In this document: one piece after another, positions 1-8,638 of the stretch
Layout: every line of letters begins with the position of its first letter
Position numbering within the stretch: position 1 is the first letter of the stretch
Origin: Metalysinibacillus jejuensis
GTDB lineage: Bacteria; Bacillota; Bacilli; Bacillales_A; Planococcaceae
Length of the DNA stretch: 64,000 bases
Assembly: GCF_003057615.1 (NCBI RefSeq)
Contig: NZ_QAFW01000010.1
Location: 1 to 64,000 of the forward strand
Direction: 5' to 3'
Position numbers and translations under genes: made by a program
The notes under the pieces: model-generated
What the model was told of the DNA's origin: nothing
The model's database searches: none
What the model saw: the letters and a program-made list of their open reading frames with translations, nothing else

Positions 1-37
1 GAATTTGTTCTTCAGGAATTAGGACAATTTTACGCAT
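1..37 (-). CDS. Start of a gene running off the left edge (partial)
   Basis: On the minus strand two successive ATG codons (38-40 and 35-37) follow a GGAG element at 45-48. The second ATG has the better spacing of 7 bases. The visible product reads MRKIVLIPEEQI and stays open to the window edge. This is too little to name a function. It would be transcribed in the same direction as the SLH protein gene that ends 90 bases upstream. Confidence 0.4.
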   Translation of the reverse strand, partial: MRKIVLIPEEQI

Positions 38-128
38 CATTTTTCTCCGTTTCATATCTATTAAGAATAGTATACAGGAAAACGAAGAAAAAGAGTGTAA
101 GTCTAAAAGTTAATCACCTTATATATAA

Positions 129-1274
129 TTAATAAATGCTTAATAGTTCATAGTTATCTGTGTGAGTAAATAGAGCCAAGAGGCCTACATTCTTCGCTAT
201 AAGATATGTTTTTTGAAAAGGTTGGGGACTATATTCGAGATATGATTTTTCTTCAACTACCATAACGTTTGTATAAATTTTATTGCCCACTTTGTAAATG
301 CCGTTGAAATCACGTACTGCTATTGTTACCTTATTATAAAAATCTGAATCCCTTATTGTTACAAGCTTATTAAGCTGTATAGGATATGGCAGTTGTAAAG
401 TGGCGCTGTTATAAGGCATAGTTACATCTAGTGTGAATTTAGAAGCAGTTTCTGCGTATTCTATGGCCATATCACCTTGTGCTATACTATTTTCCATTCT
501 TGTACTAATTGTATAACCTGAACTCGTATCGTATGCATAACTAAATGGCAGCGAATATTTGTTGCCTTCATGGCCACCTTGGTAAGTATATCTTTTTCCA
601 AAAGTTTTAGGGACAAACCCAGCATTTGCATAAATCGTATGAATGCTTGGACGTGCAGCCGGCAATAAAGCACGTGTTAAAAATGAAGAGAACTGCGCAC
701 GCGTCAATGTTTGATTTGGATTGAATCGACCATTATTTCCGACTGTAATATTATTAGCTGCCAAAGCTTGAACAGCTTGATAAGCATTGTGATGGGTTGG
801 CATGTCAGTGAAATTTAAATTTGTAGAACCTGTTAACTTAAATGCTTTCATTAAGGTGTTTGCCATTTCAGCTCGCGTAATATAACTGTTCGGTTTAAAA
901 TAAGACTCTTTTGCGAAAAAACCTTGTTGCGTTGCAATAGCAATAGCTTTAAAACCAGGATCGTTTAAAGGGACGTCTTTAAAACCAGGATTACTATAAT
1001 TGGCACCTTCAAGTTTTAGGGCGCGTACTAACATAGTTGCTACTTGACGCTTTGTTACATTATTAGTAGGACTAAAATAATGTGATTGATAATAGCTGTT
1101 TGATGAAGTATATCCTTTAATAATATTCATTTCGGCTAAATAATAAATATTGCTAGCGTGAGAGTTAGAATAAGAAACATCCCTAAAATCTTTACTCCAC
1201 TTAGCAGAAGTCGAGTTAGCATTGAACGAAAATAGTAACATAATAATTAAACTGCTACATAGTATTTTTTTCAT
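129..1274 (-). CDS. Secreted SLH-domain surface protein
   Basis: A 381-residue exported protein. Residues 1-24 form a signal peptide (lysines, a hydrophobic stretch, small residues before the cut near Ala24). Three S-layer-homology domains follow, at about 30-90, 98-150 and 155-203. Each starts with an FxDV/FTDM motif and ends with a TRAxxAxxLxRA-like helix. SLH domains bind pyruvylated secondary cell-wall polymer and hold proteins on the cell surface. The last ~180 residues carry no motif I recognise and are probably the functional part. An AAGGAG ribosome binding site lies 10 bases before ATG. A second SLH protein is encoded at 33591-35354, so the host has an SLH-type wall anchor. Confidence 0.85.
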   Translation of the reverse strand: MKKILCSSLIIMLLFSFNANSTSAKWSKDFRDVSYSNSHASNIYYLAEMNIIKGYTSSNSYYQSHYFSPTNNVTKRQVATMLVRALKLEGANYSNPGFKDVPLNDPGFKAIAIATQQGFFAKESYFKPNSYITRAEMANTLMKAFKLTGSTNLNFTDMPTHHNAYQAVQALAANNITVGNNGRFNPNQTLTRAQFSSFLTRALLPAARPSIHTIYANAGFVPKTFGKRYTYQGGHEGNKYSLPFSYAYDTSSGYTISTRMENSIAQGDMAIEYAETASKFTLDVTMPYNSATLQLPYPIQLNKLVTIRDSDFYNKVTIAVRDFNGIYKVGNKIYTNVMVVEEKSYLEYSPQPFQKTYLIAKNVGLLALFTHTDNYELLSIY

Positions 1275-1479
1275 AGTCTATCTGCTCCTTTATTGTATAG
1301 TGAAAATGACTTATTAATTAAGTATATAGTATTAGTTTTACAGTCTAGAATTTTTTACTAATATGATTTTATTAGGTTTTTAGTGCAGCAGGAAATTGAA
1401 AGTAAAATTTTCTTATGTTTAAGAACAGTGTAATGGGGTTAAAATGATACTGTAAGACAAAACAAGAGAGGAAGATTAC

Positions 1480-1791
1480 ATGAGCGAAGATATTAACAGC
1501 CGAGTAAGTAATCAAATCGATAAGATGTCTACAGAAGAGAAGGATCATATTTTACAAAGCTTCACCCACTTCACAAGCTATTTGAAAGATCAGTTAGCAA
1601 AAGGTGAGAGCTTAGGTTTAAGTGACGCCATGCTAGCTAAAGCAGCAAAGTTTGTAGCAGATCATTTAGCTAAACATGAAGAACCACGCAATCGTGAAGA
1701 AAAAGTATTAAATGAATTATGGCAAGCAGCAGATGAAGATGAGAAAAAAGCATTGTCACGTGTCTTAGTTAAGATGGTACAGAGTGCATAA
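1480..1791 (+). CDS. DUF3243 family protein (YmfJ-like)
   Basis: A small 103-residue soluble, mostly helical protein. The central part (LSDAMLAKAAKFVADHLAKH) and the following NREEKVLNELWQ segment match the conserved core of DUF3243, whose B. subtilis member is YmfJ. The family is about 85 residues; here an extra ~20 charged residues precede the core. No function is established for the family. A GAGAGGAAG ribosome binding site precedes the ATG, and a strong terminator follows, so it is a single-gene unit. Confidence 0.75.
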   Translation: MSEDINSRVSNQIDKMSTEEKDHILQSFTHFTSYLKDQLAKGESLGLSDAMLAKAAKFVADHLAKHEEPRNREEKVLNELWQAADEDEKKALSRVLVKMVQSA

Positions 1792-1795
1792 TAAT

Positions 1796-1832
1796 AAAAG
1801 CTGATTAGAGTGCGTTTCTAATCAGCTTTTTT
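1796..1832 (+). terminator. Rho-independent terminator after the DUF3243 gene
   Basis: AAAAGCTGATTAGA pairs with TCTAATCAGCTTTTTT around a six-base loop. The run of T at the 3' end follows at once. Being symmetric, it also serves the converging lipoprotein gene. Confidence 0.85.
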
Positions 1833-1837
1833 GTGCG

Positions 1838-2581
1838 TTATTCTTCATATTCCCACTCATCTTCTTCGTAGTAGGTGTCTATTTCTTCCTCTTCAATAAT
1901 CGGTGCTACGTCAATAGCGTCAAAGTCATTAAATTCTTCTTCATCAAAAATGTATTCTTCTTCATATTCTACGGGTTCTTCATAATAGCTATCGGCATCG
2001 TCATAATCTTCCGCTATCGGCTCTTCATCCATTTCTATAGGTTCATCATCTTCAACGACGCTAAAATCAAGAATTTCGTAATACTGCAAGTGAATTACAG
2101 GTATTTGCTGCGGTAGTAAACCGCTAAAGGTTCGAAAGGCGAAATATTCCCCCCAGAAGTTGCTTAAAGTTTCACTATACGACATATAGGAGCCTTTCAC
2201 TGTGCCAATGGCTGAAATTTCATCACCTATTACTAAAGAAGTTGGACCGTCTGCATACCATAAAATATCGCCAATATTTTGTTCTCGTCCATTAGCATCT
2301 ACCCAATACAATGTTTGGGTCAGTATCGTTTTGCCCTTACGTTCATAAAGATGGTTGACTCTACCTGTAAATTCTACGGTTACGCCTTGGTAATTATCAG
2401 CGCGCATATAGAGGTCTTGATAATCCACATATTGTACATTTGCTAATACATCAGCTTGTGTTGTATTTGTAGCTGTAAGCTGTGTTGAAGGACGAGAGCT
2501 TGAAGCACTCTCGTCTCCACAACTCGCTAATAAGAGGCTACATATACTAAGTAGTGCTATTCGCCTTTTGATAACTAACAT
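1838..2581 (-). CDS. Lipoprotein with acidic C-terminal tail
   Basis: A predicted lipoprotein of up to 247 residues. A hydrophobic signal ends in the lipobox LLASC, so Cys21 should be lipidated after cleavage. Residues about 50-170 read like a small beta-rich domain (VEFTGRV, IGDEISAIGTVKGSY) of the kind seen in OB-fold-like exported proteins. The last 70 residues hold 37 Asp/Glu and no Lys or Arg. The start is uncertain: the ATG at 2579-2581 touches its ribosome binding site (AGGAG directly before ATG). The ATC at 2570-2572 lies nine bases from GGAG and would give a classic signal peptide starting KRRIALLS. Function unknown. Confidence 0.7.
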   Translation of the reverse strand: MLVIKRRIALLSICSLLLASCGDESASSSRPSTQLTATNTTQADVLANVQYVDYQDLYMRADNYQGVTVEFTGRVNHLYERKGKTILTQTLYWVDANGREQNIGDILWYADGPTSLVIGDEISAIGTVKGSYMSYSETLSNFWGEYFAFRTFSGLLPQQIPVIHLQYYEILDFSVVEDDEPIEMDEEPIAEDYDDADSYYEEPVEYEEEYIFDEEEFNDFDAIDVAPIIEEEEIDTYYEEDEWEYEE

Positions 2582-2693
2582 CTCCTAAAATGTAATATAT
2601 TTCTTTATTTCATTATAGGTGATTATAGGTAAAAAGTAAGTGGTTAATTTAATGAAGGGAAAAATCTTTTTACTAAGCATTTTATTCTACGTG

Positions 2694-3032
2694 TTAGGCT
2701 AGCAATTGTAATAGAGATTGCGGTTGCTGGTTAGCTTGACTCAGCATACTTTGCGCAGCTTGTTGTAAAATGGAGCTTTTCGTAAACTTCATGTAACGCA
2801 CCTTCAGCAGTTTGAATAAGTGAGACACCGTCTTGGTCATTTTTTGTGCCATGGTAAGACCTTGAATTTGAGCGCGCATTTTTTCTGAGATGGCTAACCC
2901 TGCTGCATCATCACCTGCTCGGTTAATATTAAAGCCAGTAGATAGTTTTTCTAATGCTTTAGCTGAATAGGTGTGATTTGTACTAAAGTTGCGCAGGGTA
3001 TTAAGTGAAGCAATATTGTGTTGAATACGCAT
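2694..3032 (-). pseudogene. hag: Internally deleted flagellin (mini-flagellin)
   Basis: A 112-codon frame joins the two ends of flagellin. Residues 1-66 are the normal N-terminal helix (MRIQHNIASLNTLRN, RINRAGDDAAGLAISEKMRA-like). The last ~30 residues are the normal C-terminal helix (QQAAQSMLSQANQQPQSLLQ). The 16 or so residues between them are out of frame: read one base over, the DNA gives NDQDGVSLIQTAEGALHEV, the usual flagellin sequence. The middle of the protein is missing, with the join at a shared ATGAAGTT. One A lost from an A-run upstream puts both ends back in one frame. Full flagellins are about 250 residues or more. It keeps a sigma-D-type promoter and a ribosome binding site. 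Probably non-functional as filament, but expression is possible. Confidence 0.85.
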
Positions 3033-3074
3033 AAATGACCTACTTTCCTTTAAAATTTATGTAGTGCTTTTTCT

Positions 3075-3101
3075 TTATCGGATTATCTCCCCGTATTTTT
3101 A
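3075..3101 (-). promoter_or_regulatory. Sigma-D (flagellar) promoter of the shortened flagellin gene
   Basis: Reading the minus strand, TAAA (3098-3101), a spacer of exactly 15 bases, then TCCGATAA (3075-3082). This matches the Bacillus sigma-D consensus TAAA-N15-GCCGATAA with one mismatch. It lies about 43 bases before the ATG and ahead of an AAGGAAAG ribosome binding site. Confidence 0.8.
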
Positions 3102-3187
3102 TAATCAACTTTAAGTTAAGTCTAAAAATGCGAAGAAGAATAACCTTTATCTACATGGAGGTGCTAACAGCGCGCAGTAAAATATGC

Positions 3188-3193
3188 TATACT
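3188..3193 (+). promoter_or_regulatory. -10 element of the queCDE operon
   Basis: TATACT lies 22 bases before the preQ1 aptamer. No convincing -35 box is visible at 17 bases upstream, so the promoter call rests on the -10 element and its position. Confidence 0.4.
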
Positions 3194-3214
3194 TTTAATG
3201 CTCGAAATGCGGGC

Positions 3215-3251
3215 AGAGGTTCGTAACCATCCCTCTATAAAAAACTAAGGA
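3215..3251 (+). promoter_or_regulatory. PreQ1 class I riboswitch
   Basis: The segment starts AGAGGTTC and continues CCCTCTATAAAAAACTAAGG, the standard preQ1-I layout: a short hairpin (AGAGG with CCTCT) followed by an A-rich tail and the CTAAGG sequence that pairs into the loop. The ribosome binding site AAGGAG of queC overlaps the tail. Ligand binding would therefore hide it and switch off translation, as in other queC leaders. Close match to the well-known B. subtilis queC aptamer. Confidence 0.95.
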
Positions 3252-3260
3252 GATGTTCAT

Positions 3261-3926
3261 ATGCAATTAAATAATGAAAAGGCAGTCGTAGTATTTAGCG
3301 GCGGTCAAGATAGTACAACTTGTTTATTTTGGGCGTTACAAAATTTTAAAGAGGTATTTACGCTAAGCTTTGATTATGGTCAGCGTCATCAACAAGAGCT
3401 AACACATGCTGAAGCGATTGCGAAAGAATTAGGTGTATCGTTTCATATTATGCCGATGCATAGTATTAACGAGTTATCACCTAATGCCTTAACGAAAAAA
3501 AATATCCCCATTGCTAAGCGAGATGACGGTTTGCCGAATACGTTCGTGCCCGGACGCAACCATATTTTCTTCTCGTTTGCCGCACTGTATGCTTACGCTG
3601 TCGATGCGCGTCATATTATTACAGGTGTGAGTGAAACGGATTTTAGCGGTTATCCTGATTGCCGTGATACTTTTATCAAGTCATTAAACGTTACGCTTAA
3701 TTTAGCGATGGATGCAGACTTTGTTATACATGCGCCGCTTATGTGGCGTGATAAGGCAGCCGTATGGGCACTAGCTGATGAGTTAGGTGCATTTGATTTT
3801 GTGCGTACTAAAACACTAACCTGCTACGAGGGGATTGCAGCCGATGGTTGTGGTGAGTGCCCAGCATGTATTTTGCGTAAGGAAGGGCTAGAACGCTATC
3901 TTGCACAAAAAGAGGTAGCCAAGTGA
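3261..3926 (+). CDS. queC: 7-cyano-7-deazaguanine synthase QueC
   Basis: Converts 7-carboxy-7-deazaguanine to preQ0 with ATP and ammonia, a step in queuosine tRNA modification in the cytosol. The 221-residue protein has the ATP-pyrophosphatase P-loop SGGQDSTT near residues 13-20. Its C-terminal zinc site has four cysteines in [16 protein letters not shown]. Length equals the family norm. It is the first gene of queC-queD-queE; the stop overlaps the GTG of queD. Control by preQ1 is expected from the riboswitch directly upstream. Confidence 0.97.
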   Translation: MQLNNEKAVVVFSGGQDSTTCLFWALQNFKEVFTLSFDYGQRHQQELTHAEAIAKELGVSFHIMPMHSINELSPNALTKKNIPIAKRDDGLPNTFVPGRNHIFFSFAALYAYAVDARHIITGVSETDFSGYPDCRDTFIKSLNVTLNLAMDADFVIHAPLMWRDKAAVWALADELGAFDFVRTKTLTCYEGIAADGCGECPACILRKEGLERYLAQKEVAK

Positions 3927-4351
3927 TTCAACAAATTTATCCTACAGTTGCTCATCATTTTCGTTACGAATTAAATAAAGATATGAATTTTTCAGCTGCT
4001 CATTTCATCCCAGATCAGGCAGCTGGGGTATGCGCTCGCATGCATGGTCACACGTATTTTGTAAATGTGACGATTGCAGGGGATCAATTAGATAAGCTCG
4101 GCTTTTTAATTGATTTTAAAGCGTTAAAAGACACGGTGCATGGTACGTTTGATCATAGTGTTATGAATGAACACCCCGATTTTTTAACGGCTTATCCTAC
4201 TACAGAGATAGTAGCGTCTGTCATTTGGCGCAAGGTGCAAGCGCTTCTTGATACGAAAAATAATAAAGCGCGTTGCCTCCAAGTTTTTGTGCGAGAAACA
4301 CCGACAAGCTATGTGTACTATCGTCCAAAAGAGGAGGATTTTAATGCGTAA
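3923..4351 (+). CDS. queD: 6-carboxytetrahydropterin synthase QueD
   Basis: Makes 6-carboxy-5,6,7,8-tetrahydropterin from dihydroneopterin triphosphate, the first dedicated step towards queuosine. The 142-residue protein shows the zinc-binding histidines and catalytic cysteine of the family: FSAAHFI, then CARMHGHTY, then the acidic/His pair in [11 protein letters not shown]. It starts with GTG inside the queC stop region (GTGA overlap), which implies translational coupling. Downstream it overlaps queE by eight bases. Confidence 0.96.
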   Translation: MIQQIYPTVAHHFRYELNKDMNFSAAHFIPDQAAGVCARMHGHTYFVNVTIAGDQLDKLGFLIDFKALKDTVHGTFDHSVMNEHPDFLTAYPTTEIVASVIWRKVQALLDTKNNKARCLQVFVRETPTSYVYYRPKEEDFNA

Positions 4352-5054
4352 AATTCCTGTACTCGAAATTTTCGGTCCTACTATTCAAGGTGAAGGCATG
4401 ATGATTGGTCGCAAAACTTTGTTTGTGCGTACAGCTGGTTGTGATTATCGTTGTAGCTGGTGTGATTCTGCTTTTACTTGGGACGGTTCTCAAAAGCCGA
4501 TAATGATGACGCCAGATGACATTATCGAACGACTAGAAGCGCTTGGTCTTTCACGCACTAAACATGTCACGCTTTCTGGAGGCAATCCTTTACTACATGC
4601 AAGTTTAGAACCTTTAGTTACGTCATTAAAAGCGCAAGGCGTTCAACTTACCATCGAAACACAAGCGACGGTATGGCAAAATTGGTTAGCCTATATTGAC
4701 GACATTACACTGTCGCCTAAACCACCAAGTAGTGGCATGAAAATAGATTATGCCGTATTAGACGTATGGGTCGCTAGTTTGCGAGAAAAATCGTTTAGTA
4801 TTAAAATTGTCGTATTTGATGAGCAAGACTATACGTTTGCTAAGCAATTATATACACGCTACCCTAACGTACCTTTTTATGTGCAACCAGGTAATGCGGA
4901 TGTAACTGCTACAGATGAGCGCCAAACTGCGCTTAATTTATTGGCACGTTATGAATGGTTAGTTACTAAAGTAAGTGCGTGCGAAGTGATGCAAAACGTG
5001 CATGTGTTACCACAATTACATGCGTTAGTATGGGGCAATCGTCAAGGCGTATAA
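4344..5054 (+). CDS. queE: 7-carboxy-7-deazaguanine synthase QueE
   Basis: A radical-SAM enzyme that contracts the ring of carboxytetrahydropterin to 7-carboxy-7-deazaguanine. The 236-residue product has the cluster motif CX3CX2C in CDYRCSWCD and the substrate-side sequence IFGPTIQGEGMMIGR near the N-terminus. The frame is open further upstream, but the ATG at 4344 has a GAGGAGG site seven bases before it and gives the normal family start. It overlaps queD by eight bases. It needs a 4Fe-4S cluster, which links it to the suf operon in this window. A symmetric terminator follows. Confidence 0.96.
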   Translation: MRKIPVLEIFGPTIQGEGMMIGRKTLFVRTAGCDYRCSWCDSAFTWDGSQKPIMMTPDDIIERLEALGLSRTKHVTLSGGNPLLHASLEPLVTSLKAQGVQLTIETQATVWQNWLAYIDDITLSPKPPSSGMKIDYAVLDVWVASLREKSFSIKIVVFDEQDYTFAKQLYTRYPNVPFYVQPGNADVTATDERQTALNLLARYEWLVTKVSACEVMQNVHVLPQLHALVWGNRQGV

Positions 5055-5062
5055 TAGGAAAG

Positions 5063-5093
5063 TAGGCCCACTCGACAAGTGCGAGTGGGCCTA
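5063..5093. terminator. Terminator hairpin between queE and the LprI-like gene
   Basis: TAGGCCCACTCG pairs perfectly with CGAGTGGGCCTA around seven bases. It lies between two converging genes. The T-run after it is short, so efficiency is uncertain. Confidence 0.65.
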
Positions 5094-5102
5094 TGCATTT
5101 CA

Positions 5103-5804
5103 TTAATAGGGAAGTGTACCTGTAATTTCAACGACATCAAAGTAATTGTGAAGAATATCTTTACAACGTAACATGGTCTCATCATAGAGGTATGTGGCTA
5201 CATTGCCACCTACTGCACTGCCACCATGGCTACGGAGCTCTGCGACTCTAGCATCAATCATTTGTTGCCAAACGCGTTGTTCTTCGTCAAATTGTGCTAA
5301 TTGTTGGGGCGGGAGGACAGATTGTAACACGTCGTTCATTTCATTAAAGATGTATTGGACACGGCTATGCGCTTCTTCATAAATGCCTCGCACCTCAGCA
5401 TTATTATACATCTCATGCAATAGGTGGTAAGATACGCCATCAAATGCATAGGTTTCTACGAAATAAATTTGCGTTAAATGAGGCGCGTATTGTGCAAGTT
5501 GCTCTTTATAAGAAGGCGCTGCGACTGGCGCAGGCGCTACATTTTCAACAGTAGTGACAGCTTTAGGCGTATCTATTGTAGTAACTTCATCCTCTAGTGT
5601 AGGTGGTTGTTCCGCCGCACTAGCTTGGGGTGTTTCTTCAATTATCGGCGCTTGTAACATAGCAATTTCTCTCGTTAATTGGGCGATCTCCGTATCCTTT
5701 TGTGTCAGCTTGCGATCGAGTGTGAAAAAAGCAAAAATAACGAACCCTAACATGATACAGCTAGTACCTAGTGCTAGCAATGCGATCGTTTTCCACTGAT
5801 GCAT
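5103..5804 (-). CDS. Membrane-anchored protein with LprI-like (DUF1311) domain
   Basis: A 233-residue protein. Residues 8-28 form one membrane segment, followed by a short coiled coil (about 30-50) and a low-complexity Ala/Pro/Thr/Glu linker (50-100), so the rest lies outside the cell. The C-terminal part contains EEQRVWQQMIDARVAE, then a GGSAVGG turn, then YLYDETMLRCKDIL. This spacing resembles the lysozyme-inhibitor LprI family (AQRxWxxxRDA...R...L). The assignment is by motif shape only. GAGG lies seven bases before ATG. It follows hemAT in the same direction after a 48-base gap. Confidence 0.55.
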   Translation of the reverse strand: MHQWKTIALLALGTSCIMLGFVIFAFFTLDRKLTQKDTEIAQLTREIAMLQAPIIEETPQASAAEQPPTLEDEVTTIDTPKAVTTVENVAPAPVAAPSYKEQLAQYAPHLTQIYFVETYAFDGVSYHLLHEMYNNAEVRGIYEEAHSRVQYIFNEMNDVLQSVLPPQQLAQFDEEQRVWQQMIDARVAELRSHGGSAVGGNVATYLYDETMLRCKDILHNYFDVVEITGTLPY

Positions 5805-5852
5805 AACAAAACCTCGATTCGATAGTAAAGTAGTAAAAGCTCACATAAGTAG

Positions 5853-7151
5853 TTAGAAATGCATAGTAGCTTGGTACAATTCATCCGCTGTAGTAGCAAC
5901 ATGGGTCGTTTCAGTATTAATAGATTGAATTGTAGTAGCAAGACGTTCGATTTCTTCAGCTACATGTGCAATTTGTTGTTTATTGGCGTTTACCGCGTGT
6001 GCAATTTCTTTAAATTTATGTTGTGTCGTTTGCGAAACGGTGACACTTGCCTCTACATTTCTTTGCATATCGTCAATCATTGTGACTGCCGCATTGGTTA
6101 ATGTAGTTGAAGTATCGATAAGTGAAGTAATACGCTCCACGGAATCACGAGATTGCTCAGCTAACTTTCGTACTTCTTGAGCGACTACAGCAAAGCCCTT
6201 ACCATGTTCGCCAGCGCGTGCCGCTTCGATGGAAGCATTTAATGCGAGCAAGTTAGTTTGCTCAGCAATCGTTTTTACAAGTGTAATTATAGAGATAATT
6301 TCTTGTGAAGAGTGGCTTAACTGGTCAACGACTTTTGCCATCTCTACGGTATGTACAGTAACTTCATTCATTTCTTTTTCAAGTTTTTTAACATCAAGCT
6401 GTCCATCTTGAGCATCTTGTTGTACTTGATTAACGATTGTTATGTTGTCAGCAATCGTCTGCTCAATGGTAGCCGTACCTGCTGTAATTTGTTGAACCGA
6501 AGCGGCCGTACCTTCAGTTAAATGTTGTAAATTTTGTAGAATAGCAACAATACGGTTTTTAAGTTCATCTTTAACCTTTGTAAATTGTTGCTCACGCAAG
6601 CGAACATTTTCACGTTCATATTCTTCTAAAACAATTTGCATTTCTAAATTGATAAGCTTTGCCACGACTTTCATGGCCATTCCTTTCAGTTGGCTATGAG
6701 GCAAACGTTTGGCTAATAGGGCAATCATTTCTTCTTGTAATTGTTGAAACATACCAATATACCATTTTGGCGCAAGACCTATTTCAAAGTGCACTTTAGC
6801 GAGCTTTTGTTTGCGCATTAAAGCTTGATCATCGAGTATGCCGCTAAACATATCTGTAATGTAAGCGATAAGCGCACGCTTTAGTCGACTTACTTCAGTA
6901 CGTTCGTCAATGATTTGCTTAAGTTCAGGTACTACTAAAATACTGTCGTAAAAAACGTTCGTAATACGTTCGATATCTTCTTTAATATAAGGTTGTAATT
7001 GTTTTAGTACACGTAGGTCATCAATAGTAAAATGGATGAGTGCTAATTGTTTGCGTAATGAAGGGTCTGTCACTTGCAGTACTGCATGCACATCGTGCGT
7101 AGCGAGTGTCGTTACTGGTGTGGGTTGTTTAGTTTTAGACCAAAAAGCCAT
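5853..7151 (-). CDS. hemAT: HemAT-type globin-coupled aerotaxis receptor
   Basis: A soluble oxygen sensor that signals to the chemotaxis kinase CheA. The 432-residue protein has an N-terminal sensor globin (about 20-180) with proximal haem ligand His121 in [11 protein letters not shown] and Tyr68 in the distal position. A coiled-coil region with [12 protein letters not shown] follows. The C-terminal methyl-accepting signalling hairpin contains the family's core [20 protein letters not shown]. No membrane segments are present, as in B. subtilis HemAT. GGGAG precedes ATG. Its presence means the strain should have a chemotaxis and flagellar system elsewhere in the genome. Confidence 0.95.
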   Translation of the reverse strand: MAFWSKTKQPTPVTTLATHDVHAVLQVTDPSLRKQLALIHFTIDDLRVLKQLQPYIKEDIERITNVFYDSILVVPELKQIIDERTEVSRLKRALIAYITDMFSGILDDQALMRKQKLAKVHFEIGLAPKWYIGMFQQLQEEMIALLAKRLPHSQLKGMAMKVVAKLINLEMQIVLEEYERENVRLREQQFTKVKDELKNRIVAILQNLQHLTEGTAASVQQITAGTATIEQTIADNITIVNQVQQDAQDGQLDVKKLEKEMNEVTVHTVEMAKVVDQLSHSSQEIISIITLVKTIAEQTNLLALNASIEAARAGEHGKGFAVVAQEVRKLAEQSRDSVERITSLIDTSTTLTNAAVTMIDDMQRNVEASVTVSQTTQHKFKEIAHAVNANKQQIAHVAEEIERLATTIQSINTETTHVATTADELYQATMHF

Positions 7152-7299
7152 TAGTTATTACTCCCTTTCTTTATTGCGTTCCTAGCTTCATCTTATAATA
7201 CTACTGCGTAAAAGTATAATAAATTTTAGTTAATTCCATTTAGAATATATACAAATTTTCCAAAAAAAATATACTAAAGTAATGAAAGTGGGTGAGGAT

Positions 7300-7737
7300 A
7301 TGCATAAATTTAGCGTGTTATTAGATTGGCCTCAAGGACGTAATGCTGTAGGGAATTTAACGCTTAGACATAGCACAACTGCTATCTCAATACCGAGTGA
7401 AATGCAAGGTCCTAATAGCGGAACGAATCCTGATGAGATGTTACTAGGCGCAGCTGCAACATGTTATATTATTTCTTTAGCAGCTATGTTAGAAGCCTCT
7501 GGTGTAGTAGCTACACTTACTATGAAATCTGAAGGCTATGTTACCGATGAGAAGGTACCAACTTATAAAAAGATTATTCACCGACCATGCATTAGTCTAG
7601 CTAATCCACACAAAGAGGGTCTCGCACGTCGCATTGCCGAAAAGGCAGAGCGTAGTTGTATGATTAGTCGAGCATTGCGTGGCAATGTTGACATTGCACT
7701 TGATATTACTGTTACCATTCAAAAAGAAGAGGGATAA
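7300..7737 (+). CDS. OsmC family peroxiredoxin-like protein
   Basis: OsmC-family proteins reduce organic hydroperoxides with two cysteines. This 145-residue member has both: the first in GAAATCYIISLA and the second in AERSCMISRALRGN. The start at 7300 is preferred over the in-frame ATG at 7282 because GGGTGAGG lies just before it. The upstream ATG has no ribosome binding site. It lies one base from the next gene, the exonuclease, and probably shares its transcript. The match to the two-cysteine core is clear; the exact substrate is not. Confidence 0.85.
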   Translation: MHKFSVLLDWPQGRNAVGNLTLRHSTTAISIPSEMQGPNSGTNPDEMLLGAAATCYIISLAAMLEASGVVATLTMKSEGYVTDEKVPTYKKIIHRPCISLANPHKEGLARRIAEKAERSCMISRALRGNVDIALDITVTIQKEEG

Positions 7738-7738
7738 A

Positions 7739-8605
7739 ATGAAACCAAAACTATTAATTATTGATGGCATGGCGCTGTTGTTTAGATCATATTTTGCGTC
7801 TGCAGCGATGGGGCACTTCATTCGTCTACCAGACGGCACACCATCTAACGGAGCGCAAGGCTTTGCGCGCCATGTTATTACAGCAAATCGTATATTTAAG
7901 CCGGATTATATGGCTATCTGTTGGGATATGGGCGCTGTAACATTTCGCAATGACATTTATGACGGCTATAAAGCAAATCGACCAGCACCCCCTGAAGAAA
8001 TGCTACCGCAATTTGATATGGCAAAACAGCTTGCCACAACACTAGGGTGGCATAGTTTTGGACAGCCAGGGTTAGAAGCGGATGATCTAATTGGTGCTAT
8101 GGTAAAAAAGTGGTGCGATGCAGCAACTATTACGGTAGTAAGTGGTGATCGAGATTTATTACAGTTACTACAGTCTGATGTTACGATTGCTTTAACGAAA
8201 AAAGGCTACTCAGAATACAATTGTTATAATCAAGCGCGCTTCACTGAAGAATACGGCATTTTGCCCAAACAGTTTGCTGATGTTAAAGCTTTTATGGGGG
8301 ATGCAAGCGACGGTTATCCAGGTGTAAAGGGTATTGGCGAAAAAACAGCTTTACAGCTAATTAAAAAACATGGCTCTGTTGAAGGTGTGTTACAAGCGAT
8401 TGAAACATTAACGCCAGCGCAACGACGAAAAATCGAAGCTGATAAAGAGATGCTAAAGGTTTCGCATCAGCTTGCTGAAATTCATTGTGAAGCACCGATA
8501 ACAACAAATTTAGAGGCATTAACTATTCCTCCCTTTGAGCAAGCTGTATCACAATTAAATGAAGCTCATTTTACCCTCGTAGCTCGTCATATTAATAAAA
8601 AATGA
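7739..8605 (+). CDS. ypcP: 5'-3' exonuclease (ExoA/YpcP-like FEN nuclease)
   Basis: A 288-residue stand-alone version of the 5' nuclease domain of DNA polymerase I, acting in RNA-primer removal and repair. Metal-binding acidic residues are visible in IIDGMALLFR, LEADDLIGAM and VVSGDRDLLQLL. The helix-hairpin-helix DNA-binding region reads GDASDGYPGVKGIGEKTA. The frame is open upstream, but this ATG, one base after the OsmC stop and with AGAGGG before it, gives the normal N-terminus. The next gene converges and shares a terminator. Confidence 0.92.
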   Translation: MKPKLLIIDGMALLFRSYFASAAMGHFIRLPDGTPSNGAQGFARHVITANRIFKPDYMAICWDMGAVTFRNDIYDGYKANRPAPPEEMLPQFDMAKQLATTLGWHSFGQPGLEADDLIGAMVKKWCDAATITVVSGDRDLLQLLQSDVTIALTKKGYSEYNCYNQARFTEEYGILPKQFADVKAFMGDASDGYPGVKGIGEKTALQLIKKHGSVEGVLQAIETLTPAQRRKIEADKEMLKVSHQLAEIHCEAPITTNLEALTIPPFEQAVSQLNEAHFTLVARHINKK

Positions 8606-8638
8606 GGTACTCTTCATTTAAAGAGTAGCCCCATTTTT
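8605..8638 (+). terminator. Terminator of the exonuclease gene
   Basis: GGTACTCTT pairs with AAGAGTAGCC (one bulged base) and is followed by five T. It overlaps the stop region of both converging genes. Confidence 0.7.
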
